NCBI GenBank assembly: GCA_007844125.1
Contig: CM017561.1
Coordinates: 20,603,223-20,667,222, forward strand
Reading direction: 5' to 3'
From: Sinonovacula constricta
Lineage: Eukaryota > Mollusca > Bivalvia > Cardiida > Solecurtidae
DNA length: 64,000 bases
Position numbers and translations under genes: made by a program. Shown here one piece after another: positions 13,384-26,645 of this stretch (the first letter of the stretch is position 1; every line of letters starts with the position of its first letter). The notes under the pieces are model-generated. The model searched no databases. It saw nothing but the letters and a program-made list of their open reading frames with translations, and was not told where the DNA came from.

Positions 13384-13867
13384 AGATCAAGAACCAAACT
13401 GTTTGGTGATCGATCATTCATGCACGCTGCCCCTGTGTTGTGGAACTCACTCCCTTTTCATATCCGCGAAGCACCCACACTGTCTTGTTTTAAAGGCCTG
13501 CTCAAAACCCACCTTTTTATTCAGCATTACGATATGGTGTCATAGGCCCAGTGTTTCATAGAACCAGTAACTGCGATGTTTTAAGTATATTTACCATGTA
13601 TTTCTGTGATGCTTTTATTAATCGAGCCGTTTGATATATGTTTCCATAGCCACTTTAGTGCTTTAATGTTTGTAGTACTTCTTATTCTGTTTTACTGATT
13701 TATAATGTAGTGTCTTATTTCGTATCTATTTTATGTTGTTTGTGTCGTCGCATCTATGTTGCTTTCTTATTGTATTTTGTTAACTGTTGTAAAGCACTTT
13801 TGAGCGGTTGTAACATCTGAAAAGAGTGCTATATAATCTGATAAAATGAATAAAAAAATAAAAAATA
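13384..13867 (+). mobile_element. L2/CR1-type LINE, 3' end (C-terminal reverse transcriptase ORF and 3' UTR)
   Basis: The frame ending at the TAG 13543-13545 carries the conserved C-terminal signature of L2/CR1-group non-LTR retrotransposon ORF2. It reads FGDRSF, then AAPVLWNSLPFHIREAPTLS, then FKGLLKTHLF. The reverse transcriptase catalytic domain and the endonuclease are absent, so this is a 5'-truncated, inactive copy. The 3' UTR ends with GTAAAGCACTTTTGAGC, GTGCTATATAAT and an A-rich tail of TGAATAAAA-type words at ~13848-13867, as is typical for L2 elements. No target-site duplication was found. Confidence 0.85.
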
Positions 13868-16604
13868 CCTGTTTTAGTGGTCCTGGCTAGTAAGGCATTA
13901 TCGGACCTGGGGATGCCAATGTATCTAACATTATAAGGACATAATATTCTGATTTTTATTTATTGTTTGTCCAAGGAATATTTGTTTTTCGTAAACTATT
14001 CTGTTATTTAAAACACTTACTAGAATTAGAAGAATCCGTCAGTTTATAATTGTATTAGGCTACGCGAACAGGTTTGAAATTTGTGATGTACTGTCAATGT
14101 TAAATTAATTAAATGATAATGTATTACCAGTCGCGTTTTCAGAAGCAGGACTTTATTAGGTTATAATAAATACTAATCTGTTGTCAGAGGCATTTTACAA
14201 CCTGTGTAACAACAACAACAACAACATAAACAATAACAACAATAAGGCAAACTGATATGATAACGAGTTCTTGCACTTAGATGAAGTCATAAGTTTATTT
14301 AAATTTGCGTTAACTATAATGTCAAAATAAAATAGTTTAATTGATGAATATGTATTCTATAAAATCATAAAGTTTTGCTATCCATTTGTAAAACTGCAAG
14401 ACCCATAACAACTCTAATTGCCAAACTAGATGTTACGATGCTTTTGTATGATGCTTTATTTCGTGAATAGAGAGGAACTAGCTAAATACTCTGGCTCCAC
14501 CGCAAAGCTGAAACAAATGGAAAGAAGAAGTTAGCTTTAAATTAAATATAAAGCCATTAGGAATTATTTGACGCTTTAATGGTGAAAGGAATACCTCTAT
14601 ATAGGTACAAACATAAGCATTCACAGCTTTTAAGCTACCGGTGATCCTCCACAATTACAACTAGCAGCGAGGCTCTGTGTGATATGGTCCGCCCCGAACT
14701 TGCTTATAGAGGGATTACGGCAACGTCAGTTCATATGGGTATGCAGACAGATTGCATGAACGGAAGAAAGAATGCGTTATTTTTTCATTTAAGACATACG
14801 CGATATTTATATATAAAATTATGTATTTTAGTCAACTATTGCTTTAAGTACGTCGTTAACGTCACTTACGATAACATGGCGCTTCAAACCTTGTAAGGCA
14901 TATGTTCTTTTTTTTTCTATTTATGTGATACCGATAAATCTACCTGTATATGTATGTATATAATTACAGATAATGTTAACTTAAATGATACCGATGAACG
15001 CTTATCGTGACATTTTCTATTGACTAAAGCATACATTTCAGCGGAACCAGTGTTAATATTCAAATATTGTTACATTTGGCGATAAGGAATGATGACTTCG
15101 GTTGGCTGTTTTTCTTACTGATCGTACGATTCTCTGCTATTACTGTATGAGATGAAACGTCAGATCTGTATATTTAGTTCTTAATAAAACATATTCGTTG
15201 TCTTTCTCCAGCTATGGATATGTTAACATTTCATCATGGTCATGGATTTTATATTTCACGTCAAATATAATTTAAAGATTAGATGACAGTCTGAAATTGT
15301 ATATTATTAATTTCAGGAGATCGTCTAGCCGACTTGATATTTTAATACGGAAGCTGTTTTTTTTTTTTTTTTCATCTCTTTTTTATGCAATGTATCGTCA
15401 CAGTTTTGTATCACTTTTATATTTAACAAGCGTGATTTTACCAAATGGTTAAAATTTACTTCCCATAAGACCTTTATATTATTCGTTTTGTATATAGCCA
15501 TACCTTACTTTTAATACTCCTTCTTAACATACACGCTAAAAGCGTTCCCACGTCAAGATGTCATCTCATATTTCCTCTGTTCACAAGTGTATGCTCTTGT
15601 ATGGTAGCTTCGCCATCTATAATGTCACAAGTTAAGACAAAACACCTTTGTGGCTAGAGACCTTCGCTCTTTTTGGCTTATTATTTAAAAAAAACAACTC
15701 TGTTAGTGTTTTTCAGATGGCAGATGTAGATGTTATATTAACTAATCAAATTTCGCTACAACTTTATGTCAACACGATTTTTAAAGTGAAGACTAATTGT
15801 TTTATTGTTAAACTGTTTTAAACATGTAGTACTTGTCGCAAGACGTACATGTATATATGTATGTGCAATCTGCTTTAACCGTGGTATGACGACAATGGTA
15901 AGATTGGTACTCTCTCTTCCTATATTAAACTAAGTAATACCTTTGGAGGAATTTTGTTAAGAACTTCTTTATCTTAGTGGTAGCCCAGGGATGGTTTATA
16001 ATCATAGATTTCACAACATATTTTAAGTTTTATGATGATTATAGAATATCGTTAGTATATTTGTGCTACAGATAACGATAGCACTTTTATGCTATATAGT
16101 ATGCGGCACCGTAACTGTGTGAAAAAGGGTCGGTTACTATTCATATAAACACTTTAATAAATATATTTATGTATTTGCTAGGATATACAGACAAGACTTG
16201 CATTCTTATCATATGAGGCTATTTGTGTAACGTTTTATGATATAGTTTGCAGCAAAAGAGTCGTCATGATAACATGATCAAGTTGACAATGAAATTTGCG
16301 TTTGATTTTTCCATATAAGGATTACAAAAATGCAGTTTTAATTAAATGAGCATTTACAAAAGTGTACACAAACGCACATTTGCTTACTTCTACAATGAAC
16401 TGAATTTAAAAGAAATTAAATTCAACACATATTTGTTTATCCAAATGACAATACAGAGACCTTAAGAGGAAGATTGCAAAACTTCCTTTCTTTATATCGT
16501 CCAATGTTCATGATCTGGGGATATCATTGTCTTCCTTACACAGGTTTTTTGACAACGCATATTAACATTCAACTGATAAATCTGATTCCCTGGTTACTAT
16601 ACTG
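13868..16604. other. AT-rich intergenic DNA with simple repeats
   Basis: It contains a (CAA)n-like tract at ~14205-14245 and an uninterrupted T run at ~15356-15372. No gene or shared repeat was identified. Confidence 0.55.
14205..14245. repeat. (AAC)n microsatellite
   Basis: AACAACAACAAC-type array with a few interruptions. Confidence 0.85.
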
Positions 16605-16790
16605 CTATTTTTTTTACATCACACCGACACAATTATGGTCATATTGGCGACATCTGGTTGATTATTGGTGGAGTAAGACTTCAGACTTAAGTCTGGTAGA
16701 ACCACCGGCGCACCACAGATTAGTTCGAACCGACTCGATGAGGGACTGAGAAGTTGCACGTTGGCGACTGTAACCACTCATCATGCTAAT
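16605..16790 (-). mobile_element. tRNA-derived SINE (same family as 59901-60137)
   Basis: On the minus strand the head contains GATGAGTGGTTACAG (A-box-like) and AGTCGGTTCGAACTAAT (B box). The body follows with CTCCACCAATAATCAACC, then CCAATATGACCATAATTGTG, ending GTCGGTGTGATGTAAAAAA. The same body and tail words occur in order in the plus-strand copy at 59901-60137. A tRNA-Ser/Leu-like head followed by a conserved central domain and a short A-rich tail defines a SINE. It is too diverged for me to call a target duplication. Confidence 0.78.
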
Positions 16791-19700
16791 TTGTGTGTCA
16801 GATTGGTTTCAATTATGGCGTCGCCCACCGGACTTATCACGGTAAGTTCAATGAATAATGAATTACATATAAATTGATGGACACAGTGATAACAGAAAGA
16901 ACATTTCGTTCTATGTTTGCAATGAAGATAAATGCATTTTCTTGTATAGGTTTTTAATATTATAACTTAAGTAAGAATTCTGCATAATAAAAAAATATCA
17001 AAACAAAGATAAACATAATGTTCTGGCACTATCAACATTGCTTTCAAATAAAAGTAGAAAAACACCTCTGCTCTTAAAAACCAAGGCACTTTTAGCGAAA
17101 AGTCACTTCTTACTTTTAACAAGATAAACTAATGCCTGATAATAGTTGGTGTACTTAAAATCAATTTAATTTTCTTCCGGATGACCCAGGGGCATATTCA
17201 TAGTGCGAGTATGGTGCAGAGGACTTTAACATCGATAAAGCCGTGTACTGCATGTTTAGGCAGATTTATTGAGTTCTTTGAGTAAACGTATGTTTCTTTT
17301 CTTTTAAAACATACGAGTAATTATAAACTATACACGCGTGAGTACTTGAGTATGCCACGCTATGCGACTAGGTGTTCTATTTTTATTTTTGAATATGAAG
17401 AGGTTTTAGGTACAATTTCATTCAGACGCAAAACATGTAATATCTTAAAACATCATGCAGATAACGAATATCTTTAATATATATTTATGTCAGAGGATTA
17501 ACATTAAAATAGCTTAACATTTTGTACAATATTTGTAGAATCCCTGATAATTCGTCTCTGGTACGATCCATGACTGCTTGCTTATATACAGTTTGTGTCA
17601 CTATTTGTGCAAACATGTTAATCTGCGAGCACCGTTCAGACTGAAATGTGATTGTGTTACTTTAATTATAAGCTATGAAAATTTTACGGCAGGGAAGTCT
17701 AGACTTTAAACATGTTTGAGAAATTCAACTTGCAAATTGCCTGCAAAACTTCATTTCACTTGAGATATACTGAAACGTCTACAAAGAGCTAACATCAAAA
17801 ATATACGTCGACTTCTTGGAACTTGTTTTAGCATTTAAATATTGGACTAAGTTTTATAACTATACAAGCACAAACGAACAAACATGGTAACGATATTGCC
17901 AAGGTGCCATCCTGTTACCGGACCAATGCTTGCCTATAGACAGCAGTAGTATATGTAGCATGTTGTTAAATAAACCGTGTTAGAATCTTCTGTATAGTCT
18001 CAATTCCATGTTTCAAAATCCTTGACAGGAAAAGAAAGAATATGGAATATTCAAGGAATGCATAAGTATCTAAAGAAATGTCATATAAAAAGCAATTATA
18101 TTAGGCTATGTTTATAATAAAACATCCACATCTCAAGCTTGTTTAATATGAATCAAACGTCGAGTCTGCTAAGGCGCAACTAAACTTTGGACATATGAAT
18201 TGATGCATCTGTTAACATGAAACACTAATAAAAGAAGCCTCCTACATTTAAATTGGTTGACTTATCCCATTTTAATTGTACTTATTAAATCCATGTATCC
18301 AGTAAAATGACATTTATCAAACAGCACGACATGTATCAAGTAAACAGACAATCATCGAACAACACGACGTTCCGAATATTTACGTAACAAACCATGTATA
18401 AAACTATTGTGTGGTAATGTAGAACGTTGAGTAAAGCCTATAGCGCAATTTTTTTGGGAAACGTTTAAAATTATTAACAGGGCATTTTGTAACATTATTG
18501 GACACATTATTGCAAAAGTCAAACAAATAAAAAAATCATTCAGTGCCTTAAACAGATGTATGCATCTTCAACTTTTCTTAAAGGAATTTGATGAAAGAAA
18601 GAAGAAATAAAGACGTGACACAGCATAAACTGTACAAAAAATATTTGATAATACTATCCAAATGTCATTATCATTTACCTAAATAAATCATATTTATCAA
18701 AAATTTATACAAACAGCAGTAGAAAGTTTTCGTGACAATAAGACAACAATTACAATAATTAGCGGCTTTAATGGCAATGTAAGAAAGCCTATGTGCGTCC
18801 GGTTTTAGATCCGGCACACACTGATTGATTTATCGCCACTGTGATCTTCCGGCATGAGAATGACTACACGAAGTTCATTTTTAAATGCGTTTGAGTAGGA
18901 ATCTAAAAATAACATGTATAACATGTAAATTTACATCAGTAAAGGTGAGAACATATTCACAACTATTTAACTATGTAATACTTCAACTTGGAACTACACC
19001 TTTTCAAAATAAAGCTGATTTATCCACAGTAAGCCTTTAGAAAAGATACAGTACATGCCCGACAACTATATGGTTACTAAACACGTGTGTAGCACTCTTT
19101 CGGCATAAATATTTACTTTAGGATTGCCTTTAAAATTTAATACGTCTATAAATAGGTTGTTTTAAAACATCCTGTTATAAACCTTTTAAGCTGGGGTCAG
19201 AAGGAAAACTATTTATATACGTGAAGTACTGTATCAACCGAAATGTGTTTTTTTAACTAATTAAAAAAATCTTACTTTCAATTGCAAACTTTCATCTATG
19301 ACATAATTGATTATAAATGCATAATAGCAAGCCTAAAGAGGTTGATATGAACAACTGAAAAATACAATAAAATACACACAAAAAAAAACAATACAATAAA
19401 GACATACACTTTAAGGAGCATAGTATAGATTAGATTCTGTGATGACGCTTATTATTTAATATAATGAATTATAATCAATACTTAATATAATAAATTCTTA
19501 TTTGACTTAGGGAATTTGCTGCCTAAACTTTATGCACAAGAAACGACTACATCAAAAACAATCCTAAATACAAACAGAAAGCATGCAAGCGCTGTGCTCT
19601 ATAAAGAATTGTATCAACGCAATCCTTCTTTTCTCCTTAAGACAGAAAAATTCAGAAAGAAAAGCAAAGTGTTTAAATCAAACCTGCTGATTTTTATCCG

Positions 19701-21314
19701 ATCTGTGTTTCAATTTACTTTCTGGTATGGCGTGATACACGTCCGATTTATTTACTTCACTTGTAGATATGCTGTCTCGTTGAAATACGGTTAACAGCCT
19801 CGTCAATTAGATTCTAAATCGTTGCCTTGTTGCGTGTGACTGTAAAAAAGCGAAATTGAATAGTACTGGATACGTCTTGAACAGAATACAAATTCCATTA
19901 GAAGCATTAGAAGCAGGCAATATAATTGCTCTGATAATTGAATGTTTAGACATGTGTAACTGTATACACTTTATCAGCACTTCTCCAGAAAATATGTTCG
20001 CCAGGGTTAGTATCAGACTTTGCTTTAGCTGTGTCAGAGTAGATAAAGTGTGGAATTAAACTAAAATTAGCAGATGATAATAATATATGCATCATTGATC
20101 GGCGATAAGGGGGCACAAATGTTTAATGCTTGTTAGGATAAAAAGGGCGGGTTTGCTAGTATTTATTTAAAAACAAAGTAAAAATGAATTGCTAGATTTG
20201 TATTTAACTTACCAATTTTGTGTTAGTAAATTGTATCTTAAGATCACCCTCTTTAATATTCCTTGCGATTTTCTTTGTCGGATTCTCCTGCTAAATAATA
20301 GCATTTTTCTGCATTTTTTCTGGACAGTTCAGTGTTTTTTTTCTTGCTTTTTTGTGGTTTTAAATTGTACTATTTACCACATTTCTCAATATGCTCATTT
20401 CCTTATTTCCCATTTTCTTATCAATTGTTGTGCACTTAGACTTGCCCCTTTTGAAATCAGAAGATGTCATGCCTATCATCAAAATAACAACGGCGACAGT
20501 TATATATTTTAAACAAACATTTAAAGCCTGTGGTGTTTACTGTCTTTCTTAACTTTGTTTTTATTAGCAACCTTTATCTTCTCTTTCAACCAGAGAAGGT
20601 AAATCGACAGAAGACAATTATATGTGCTGTCTTTTTAACATGATCTAGACTTTCTATGTTTCACTGTCTTAATTGTGATACCCAACTATAGTTTTAGCAA
20701 ACTCTACCAAAGGCATGGTCAGAATCTTTACTGTGGGTGTTGATAAAACACTTATACGAATCTCCATGCCCAGGACAAGGAAGAAGTTTAATTTCTTGCT
20801 CACGACAAGGATCACTGGTACTACTGAGATACATGTCTGGATGCTTTCTCTACAAATTATAGCTCACTTTGTTGCTTAACATATTTAGTTTACTCCTTTT
20901 TATCGACTCAGAATGAAATTGTTTAAATCGGTTTCACCTCTTCTGCTGTCCCTACCTTTGCATTGTACTAACTGTTCACGTTCTAGATAAACACTTATAG
21001 ATGTCTAAATGTATACCTAAACTTGTCCAACAATTATAAGACTTCAATCCCAAAAACTGAGCTATTACAAACCCTTATTTTCTTAACAATTATAACATCA
21101 ACCTTACAGAATACATTATACAGATTTTATTCCTAACTATTCTAACCAACTAAATGACACGTATGATTAATTTCTTTACGTGTATAATGGCAAACAACCT
21201 TGAACCTATACATTAAAAGATTGTGTTATAATTAAAGGATCTACTAACTATTAATAACGTCTAAAATATCCTAAATTGATCCCTCTTTGCTGAATATTCC
21301 AAGCAGATTAATGT
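16791..21314. other. 4.5 kb of AT-rich intergenic DNA
   Basis: No gene was recognised. Open frames at 19516-19794, 19856-20059 and 20189-20512 lack domains; the last is Phe/Leu/Cys-rich because the DNA is T-rich. No copy of the A-H repeat families was seen. Confidence 0.55.
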
Positions 21315-21605
21315 TTTTACGTTGACGGGATGTTGTTATTTACACTGTTTGTTTGATAGAAAAAAACCTTCAGAAAGTGCGAGGTTGGAGCGCTCCACAA
21401 ACCAGGTTTAAGCACCCCAGCCGGCCCTTTTGCCGATTGACCGTTCCAAGGCAGTAACAGATGGTTTTTCTTTATGTGTGTTATGTCTCGTCTCTGTGTT
21501 TTTGTCACATTTACATTTACCTTGTTTGCCTTTGTCTACTGGTAGATAAAAATTTAAATATCTGTGAAAATTTTGATAGGACCTTTTCTTATTTACCTAT
21601 TAGGA
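21315..21605 (+). repeat. dispersed repeat, subfamily A copy
   Basis: This copy has the palindrome TGGAGCGCTCCA, then GGTTTAAGCACCCC, degraded hairpin arms (AGCCGGC / GCCGATTG) and CCGTTCCAAGGC. The 3' domain follows (TTATGTCTCGTCTCTG, TTTACCTTGTTTGCC) and ends GATAGGACCTTTTCTTATTT. The left edge of the 1758-bp tandem duplication (21504) falls inside its 3' domain. It is very similar to the minus-strand copy at 26384-26645. Confidence 0.88.
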
Positions 21606-23261
21606 ATGAAACTACTCAGGCAATTTCATTAATAATTCCTAACTTAGTTGCCTACAATTATTTCATGTCAACAGGCAGAGCCACCTTACAGATGAATGCT
21701 GTGCGCACAGTTATGTATTTATTCGGTCATTGCTGTTCAAGGCTTAAAACTTACAGACTAACTTTTGTGCAATAATACTGACCCAACCATGAGATAATGG
21801 GGTGAACAAATGACCACAAATCCATTTGGACAATCCTTGCTAAGCTTCTGTCTGTTAGGCTTCTATTCTAATGTGAAATGTTGCTATTAACTTAATGTGA
21901 AATGTTGCTATGTAAACTGACCTCGGTATGGGATATGATTTGCTATCTTTGCAAGTCAACAAATACCAGTTACTATGTTAAATATTATAATTATATAATA
22001 ATAATTACAGTAACATGTGATAAGTCTCTCTTTGTTGGAAATCAAATTGTAGCCAACATCCCCTTAATATCCTACCAAAAGGGTTTAATTCCACATCTTA
22101 GTGGTCATAAATTTATTTTCATGTGATAGCTTTTCAACCTGAAAGTATAGGCTTTTTCACCATCAGTGGAAAGTATTACCATAATTAACATTGTATCTAA
22201 GTATCTATTCTTATTTTGTCGTCAGTAACTAGATGTATTTTTTATGAAATAATCTTTATTCATCCGGAAATTTACCATGTGGATGTGAATATGGCGCATA
22301 CATTATGTTGTTCCACCATCCTCCCCATATATAACGCCGACTTCAAATAACGGTTTGATCAATCTACAAGTGATGTAAAACTAAAGAAAACGCGCCGAAA
22401 ATATTTGATAAAATGACTATTAATATGATTTTTGTTCATACTGTTTCTTTTGAAGATATTAAATAAGTATTGACGCAGTTATAAGAAAGTAAACAAAAAA
22501 TAATTTACCAAGACAGAAAGCGATATTCACTTCGCCTCTGTTGATAAAGAAATAATCTTTTACGGATATCTGGATATAAGCAATACAAATACTTTTTTCA
22601 AAACATTATTTACACTCCGTGATGTTCATGCAAAAAACAATGATGTAAAAATTGAAGACGTGAATGCTCGATACAAAGAAAAGTAGACTTTAATATTTGC
22701 ATCACTTGTACAATCGTAGATTGCGGCTTGATACGCTAATTTGTTACATACTAGGAAATTCGGAGTCGTGTAAAAATTGAAATTTGAAATGCCGAAACTG
22801 CGATTTTTCGAATGGTTTTAAAACATAAATGATATGCATGTTGCGTGTAAAAATTCCTTAATGTTCTCTGTATTTCGGCTTGCAACATTTTAAAGAATTT
22901 GTTGTCGATCTCAGTGATCGGAAATGTAATTTATCCCCGACATTTCATCGTTTTCAAGCAGAATATCATAAGCATCATTTCAGACACCATGTAAACCAAT
23001 AAATTTATGTTTAAATAATCACTGAACCGAACTTGATTAGCAAGACCTGAAAGTGCAACCATGTGTTTGCTTGCGATGCATCCAGGCGGTATGAGTATGA
23101 TAACGACTTCACGGGAAGGTTTGATCTAATTTAAATCAGATACCGAACACCATAGGCAATTTGCAGTGCAGTATTTTGCCTATGTACGGAATTGCCATCG
23201 ATACAGTGAATCAACAAAATCATTTTCAAAAGGAACCTGATGCTGAATCAAGTACTTTGAA
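21504..23261. repeat. 1758-bp direct tandem duplication, copy 1
   Basis: The unit begins GTCACATTTACATTT inside an A repeat and ends CAAGTACTTTGAA. Every stretch compared with the second copy at an offset of 1758 was identical. It holds no supported gene: identical 74-residue open frames at 21902 and 23660 are AT-rich chance frames. Inside are a short 23-bp direct repeat (TTAATGTGAAATGTTGCTAT words near 21867-21912) and a copy of family F. Confidence 0.95.
22860..23110 (+). repeat. dispersed repeat family F (copy within tandem unit 1)
   Basis: It shares TTTCGGCTTGC, TTTTCAAGCAGAATAT, GAAAGTGCAACCATGTG and TCGATGCAT-type blocks, in the same order, with the inverted sequence at 43540-43905. 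The family is non-coding and its function is unknown. Confidence 0.65.
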
Positions 23262-25019
23262 GTCACATTTACATTTACCTTGTTTGCCTTTGTCTACTGG
23301 TAGATAAAAATTTAAATATCTGTGAAAATTTTGATAGGACCTTTTCTTATTTACCTATTAGGAATGAAACTACTCAGGCAATTTCATTAATAATTCCTAA
23401 CTTAGTTGCCTACAATTATTTCATGTCAACAGGCAGAGCCACCTTACAGATGAATGCTGTGCGCACAGTTATGTATTTATTCGGTCATTGCTGTTCAAGG
23501 CTTAAAACTTACAGACTAACTTTTGTGCAATAATACTGACCCAACCATGAGATAATGGGGTGAACAAATGACCACAAATCCATTTGGACAATCCTTGCTA
23601 AGCTTCTGTCTGTTAGGCTTCTATTCTAATGTGAAATGTTGCTATTAACTTAATGTGAAATGTTGCTATGTAAACTGACCTCGGTATGGGATATGATTTG
23701 CTATCTTTGCAAGTCAACAAATACCAGTTACTATGTTAAATATTATAATTATATAATAATAATTACAGTAACATGTGATAAGTCTCTCTTTGTTGGAAAT
23801 CAAATTGTAGCCAACATCCCCTTAATATCCTACCAAAAGGGTTTAATTCCACATCTTAGTGGTCATAAATTTATTTTCATGTGATAGCTTTTCAACCTGA
23901 AAGTATAGGCTTTTTCACCATCAGTGGAAAGTATTACCATAATTAACATTGTATCTAAGTATCTATTCTTATTTTGTCGTCAGTAACTAGATGTATTTTT
24001 TATGAAATAATCTTTATTCATCCGGAAATTTACCATGTGGATGTGAATATGGCGCATACATTATGTTGTTCCACCATCCTCCCCATATATAACGCCGACT
24101 TCAAATAACGGTTTGATCAATCTACAAGTGATGTAAAACTAAAGAAAACGCGCCGAAAATATTTGATAAAATGACTATTAATATGATTTTTGTTCATACT
24201 GTTTCTTTTGAAGATATTAAATAAGTATTGACGCAGTTATAAGAAAGTAAACAAAAAATAATTTACCAAGACAGAAAGCGATATTCACTTCGCCTCTGTT
24301 GATAAAGAAATAATCTTTTACGGATATCTGGATATAAGCAATACAAATACTTTTTTCAAAACATTATTTACACTCCGTGATGTTCATGCAAAAAACAATG
24401 ATGTAAAAATTGAAGACGTGAATGCTCGATACAAAGAAAAGTAGACTTTAATATTTGCATCACTTGTACAATCGTAGATTGCGGCTTGATACGCTAATTT
24501 GTTACATACTAGGAAATTCGGAGTCGTGTAAAAATTGAAATTTGAAATGCCGAAACTGCGATTTTTCGAATGGTTTTAAAACATAAATGATATGCATGTT
24601 GCGTGTAAAAATTCCTTAATGTTCTCTGTATTTCGGCTTGCAACATTTTAAAGAATTTGTTGTCGATCTCAGTGATCGGAAATGTAATTTATCCCCGACA
24701 TTTCATCGTTTTCAAGCAGAATATCATAAGCATCATTTCAGACACCATGTAAACCAATAAATTTATGTTTAAATAATCACTGAACCGAACTTGATTAGCA
24801 AGACCTGAAAGTGCAACCATGTGTTTGCTTGCGATGCATCCAGGCGGTATGAGTATGATAACGACTTCACGGGAAGGTTTGATCTAATTTAAATCAGATA
24901 CCGAACACCATAGGCAATTTGCAGTGCAGTATTTTGCCTATGTACGGAATTGCCATCGATACAGTGAATCAACAAAATCATTTTCAAAAGGAACCTGATG
25001 CTGAATCAAGTACTTTGAA
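23262..25019. repeat. 1758-bp direct tandem duplication, copy 2
   Basis: Exact-looking second copy of 21504-23261. The copies abut with no spacer. The outer right flank begins GTGG where the unit begins GTCA, so the breakpoint shares a 2-bp GT microhomology. Because of the lack of divergence it is either a very recent duplication or an assembly duplication. Confidence 0.95.
24618..24868 (+). repeat. dispersed repeat family F (copy within tandem unit 2)
   Basis: It is identical to 22860-23110 because it is carried by the tandem duplication. Confidence 0.65.
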
Positions 25020-25380
25020 GTGGTTTGTACTCGAGGGCATCTTTTGATTCTTCTAAACACACTTATCTTAATTTACTTTAAGCATCTAATATTTCCGTTG
25101 TCATCATACATTCAGTTAGAGCTGCTGTTACAAACAAACCTGAATAAACATACGAATAACAATACTGTTCCACTTTTTTTTCAGAAATGTGTACTCCAAT
25201 AAATGCAAGTAAAAAATAACAAATGTTTTTAAATTACATGAGACGTTACTGAATTTGTTTTAATGTCTGGCGTTTTATGTCTCATATTATAAGCAAACTT
25301 TCAATTAACGCAATTCCTTGATCAGTTATTTAATGACATGAAAGAATCTTATTAATTATTTAACCTAATTGCGACGTAAG
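25020..25380. other. AT-rich spacer right of the tandem duplication
   Basis: Nothing was identified. A 60-residue open frame here is not supported. Confidence 0.5.
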
Positions 25381-25512
25381 TTTGTGATCTCATCAACTAT
25401 TTGTTCTTTTACATTTGGACTTGCATATAAACACCTTTGTCCTGTGCATTTTCAAATTTTGGTATATGTTGCAATGTTCATATGACTTTGTCATATATTC
25501 TTCTTTCAAAAC
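25381..25512 (+). repeat. dispersed repeat, subfamily B fragment
   Basis: It matches the 3' half of B (GTGATCTCATCAAC, TTTGGTATATGTTGCAATG, TTTGTCATATATTCTT), most closely the fragment at 11420-11582. The core is absent. Confidence 0.7.
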
Positions 25513-26079
25513 CAAAGGCTTAGACTTGTTCCGGTTTGAAAGAGATATGAGATAGGTGAAATTAGGAAGTGTTCTTTCCCGGGAGGTACCTACGCGTAAG
25601 AAAACGTATCTTATATTAGAAATTGTAACCTAACATTAAGAAGGAGTCGTTGAACTTTGGGATAATATTGTATGTGATGCATATTGTTAGTTACCAGTAT
25701 TGACACACAACAGACATCAGAATAGAGGCTAATGAAGCATACTGATGTGCTAAGAAGGAGCCAGCTAGAACTGAAACTTGTAACTTGTATATTACGACTT
25801 GCTTAGACAAGCTGTTCTTTATTTGCAACCTTCATGTATTCTTCTTGCTATATCTTTAACTGTCAGCCTGATAGTAACTCATTAGGCGTCAGCATATAAT
25901 GTGAATCGAGATTAATCACGGTTTTTTTTCTAAACTTGTCAAATTGAATTGATACATTATTTATGTAGCAAAGGATTTGTCAACACATAGAATCAAACCT
26001 CTATAAAAAGATAAATGCTAAATGTTAAATGTACGAGAGTATACACAATGTTTACATTACTTCTACTCGTGTTCTGATT
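25513..26079. other. AT-rich spacer, nothing identified
   Basis: I see no gene or clear repeat. It may include the outer, more diverged end of the neighbouring A element. Confidence 0.45.
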
Positions 26080-26645
26080 CTTTTGGAGACACAGACAAGC
26101 CACAGCTTGGTGTGTCATAGAATATGACGCGTAGTTGTCGAATTATAAATTTTACATTTACTACCATATATCTCTTTAACAATCTATCTCTTTTCCATCT
26201 TTTGGCAGTTCTATCTTCCTCTGTTTCACAATGCAATCAATGCGTTGTGTTTAATTGTTGTAAAGCAAAGTAAACAATTGAAATCTCTCAAACCGCTGCC
26301 TGAATACAGCATACTTTGTTACTTATACGACCTTTACAAGCCCATTGTAATGTTGTTGTTTTTTTGTACATTGAAAACAATAGGTAAATAGGAAAAGGTA
26401 CTTTCAAAATTTCGACGGATATATAAATTTTATCTACCAGTAGACAAAGGCAAACAATGATAAATGTAAATTGACAAAAAACACAGACACGAGACATAAC
26501 ACACATAAAGAAAAACCATCAGTTACCGCCTTGGAACGGTCAATCGGCAAAAGGGCCGACTGGCGTGCTTAAACCTGGTTTGTGGTGCGCTCCAACCTCG
26601 CACTTCCTGAAGGTTTTTCTATCAAACAAACAGTGTATTTTGTGG
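26080..26645 (-). repeat. dispersed repeat, subfamily A, long copy with distal extension
   Basis: The A core and 3' domain lie at 26384-26645. The distal part at 26080-26300 (AGCTTGGTGTG, ACATTTACTACCATATATCT) matches the inverted counterpart at 42140-42330, which lies at the same side of the A copy at 41917. The full A element is therefore longer than its core copies, probably ~0.7 kb. It is in inverted orientation to the copy at 21315-21605, and the two flank the tandem duplication. Confidence 0.82.

Noticed and set aside
13113..13421. Minus-strand 102-residue open frame
   Set aside because: Its C-terminal end is the typical translation of a tRNA/SINE head and the rest overlaps the LINE fragment on the other strand.
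21317..21508. 63-residue minus-strand frame
   Set aside because: Shadow of an A repeat; not preserved in the other A copies.
21902..23884. Pair of identical 74-residue proteins at 21902 and 23660 as duplicated genes
   Set aside because: The identity comes from the whole 1758-bp tandem duplication. The frame is AT-rich, has no domain and spans no conserved element.
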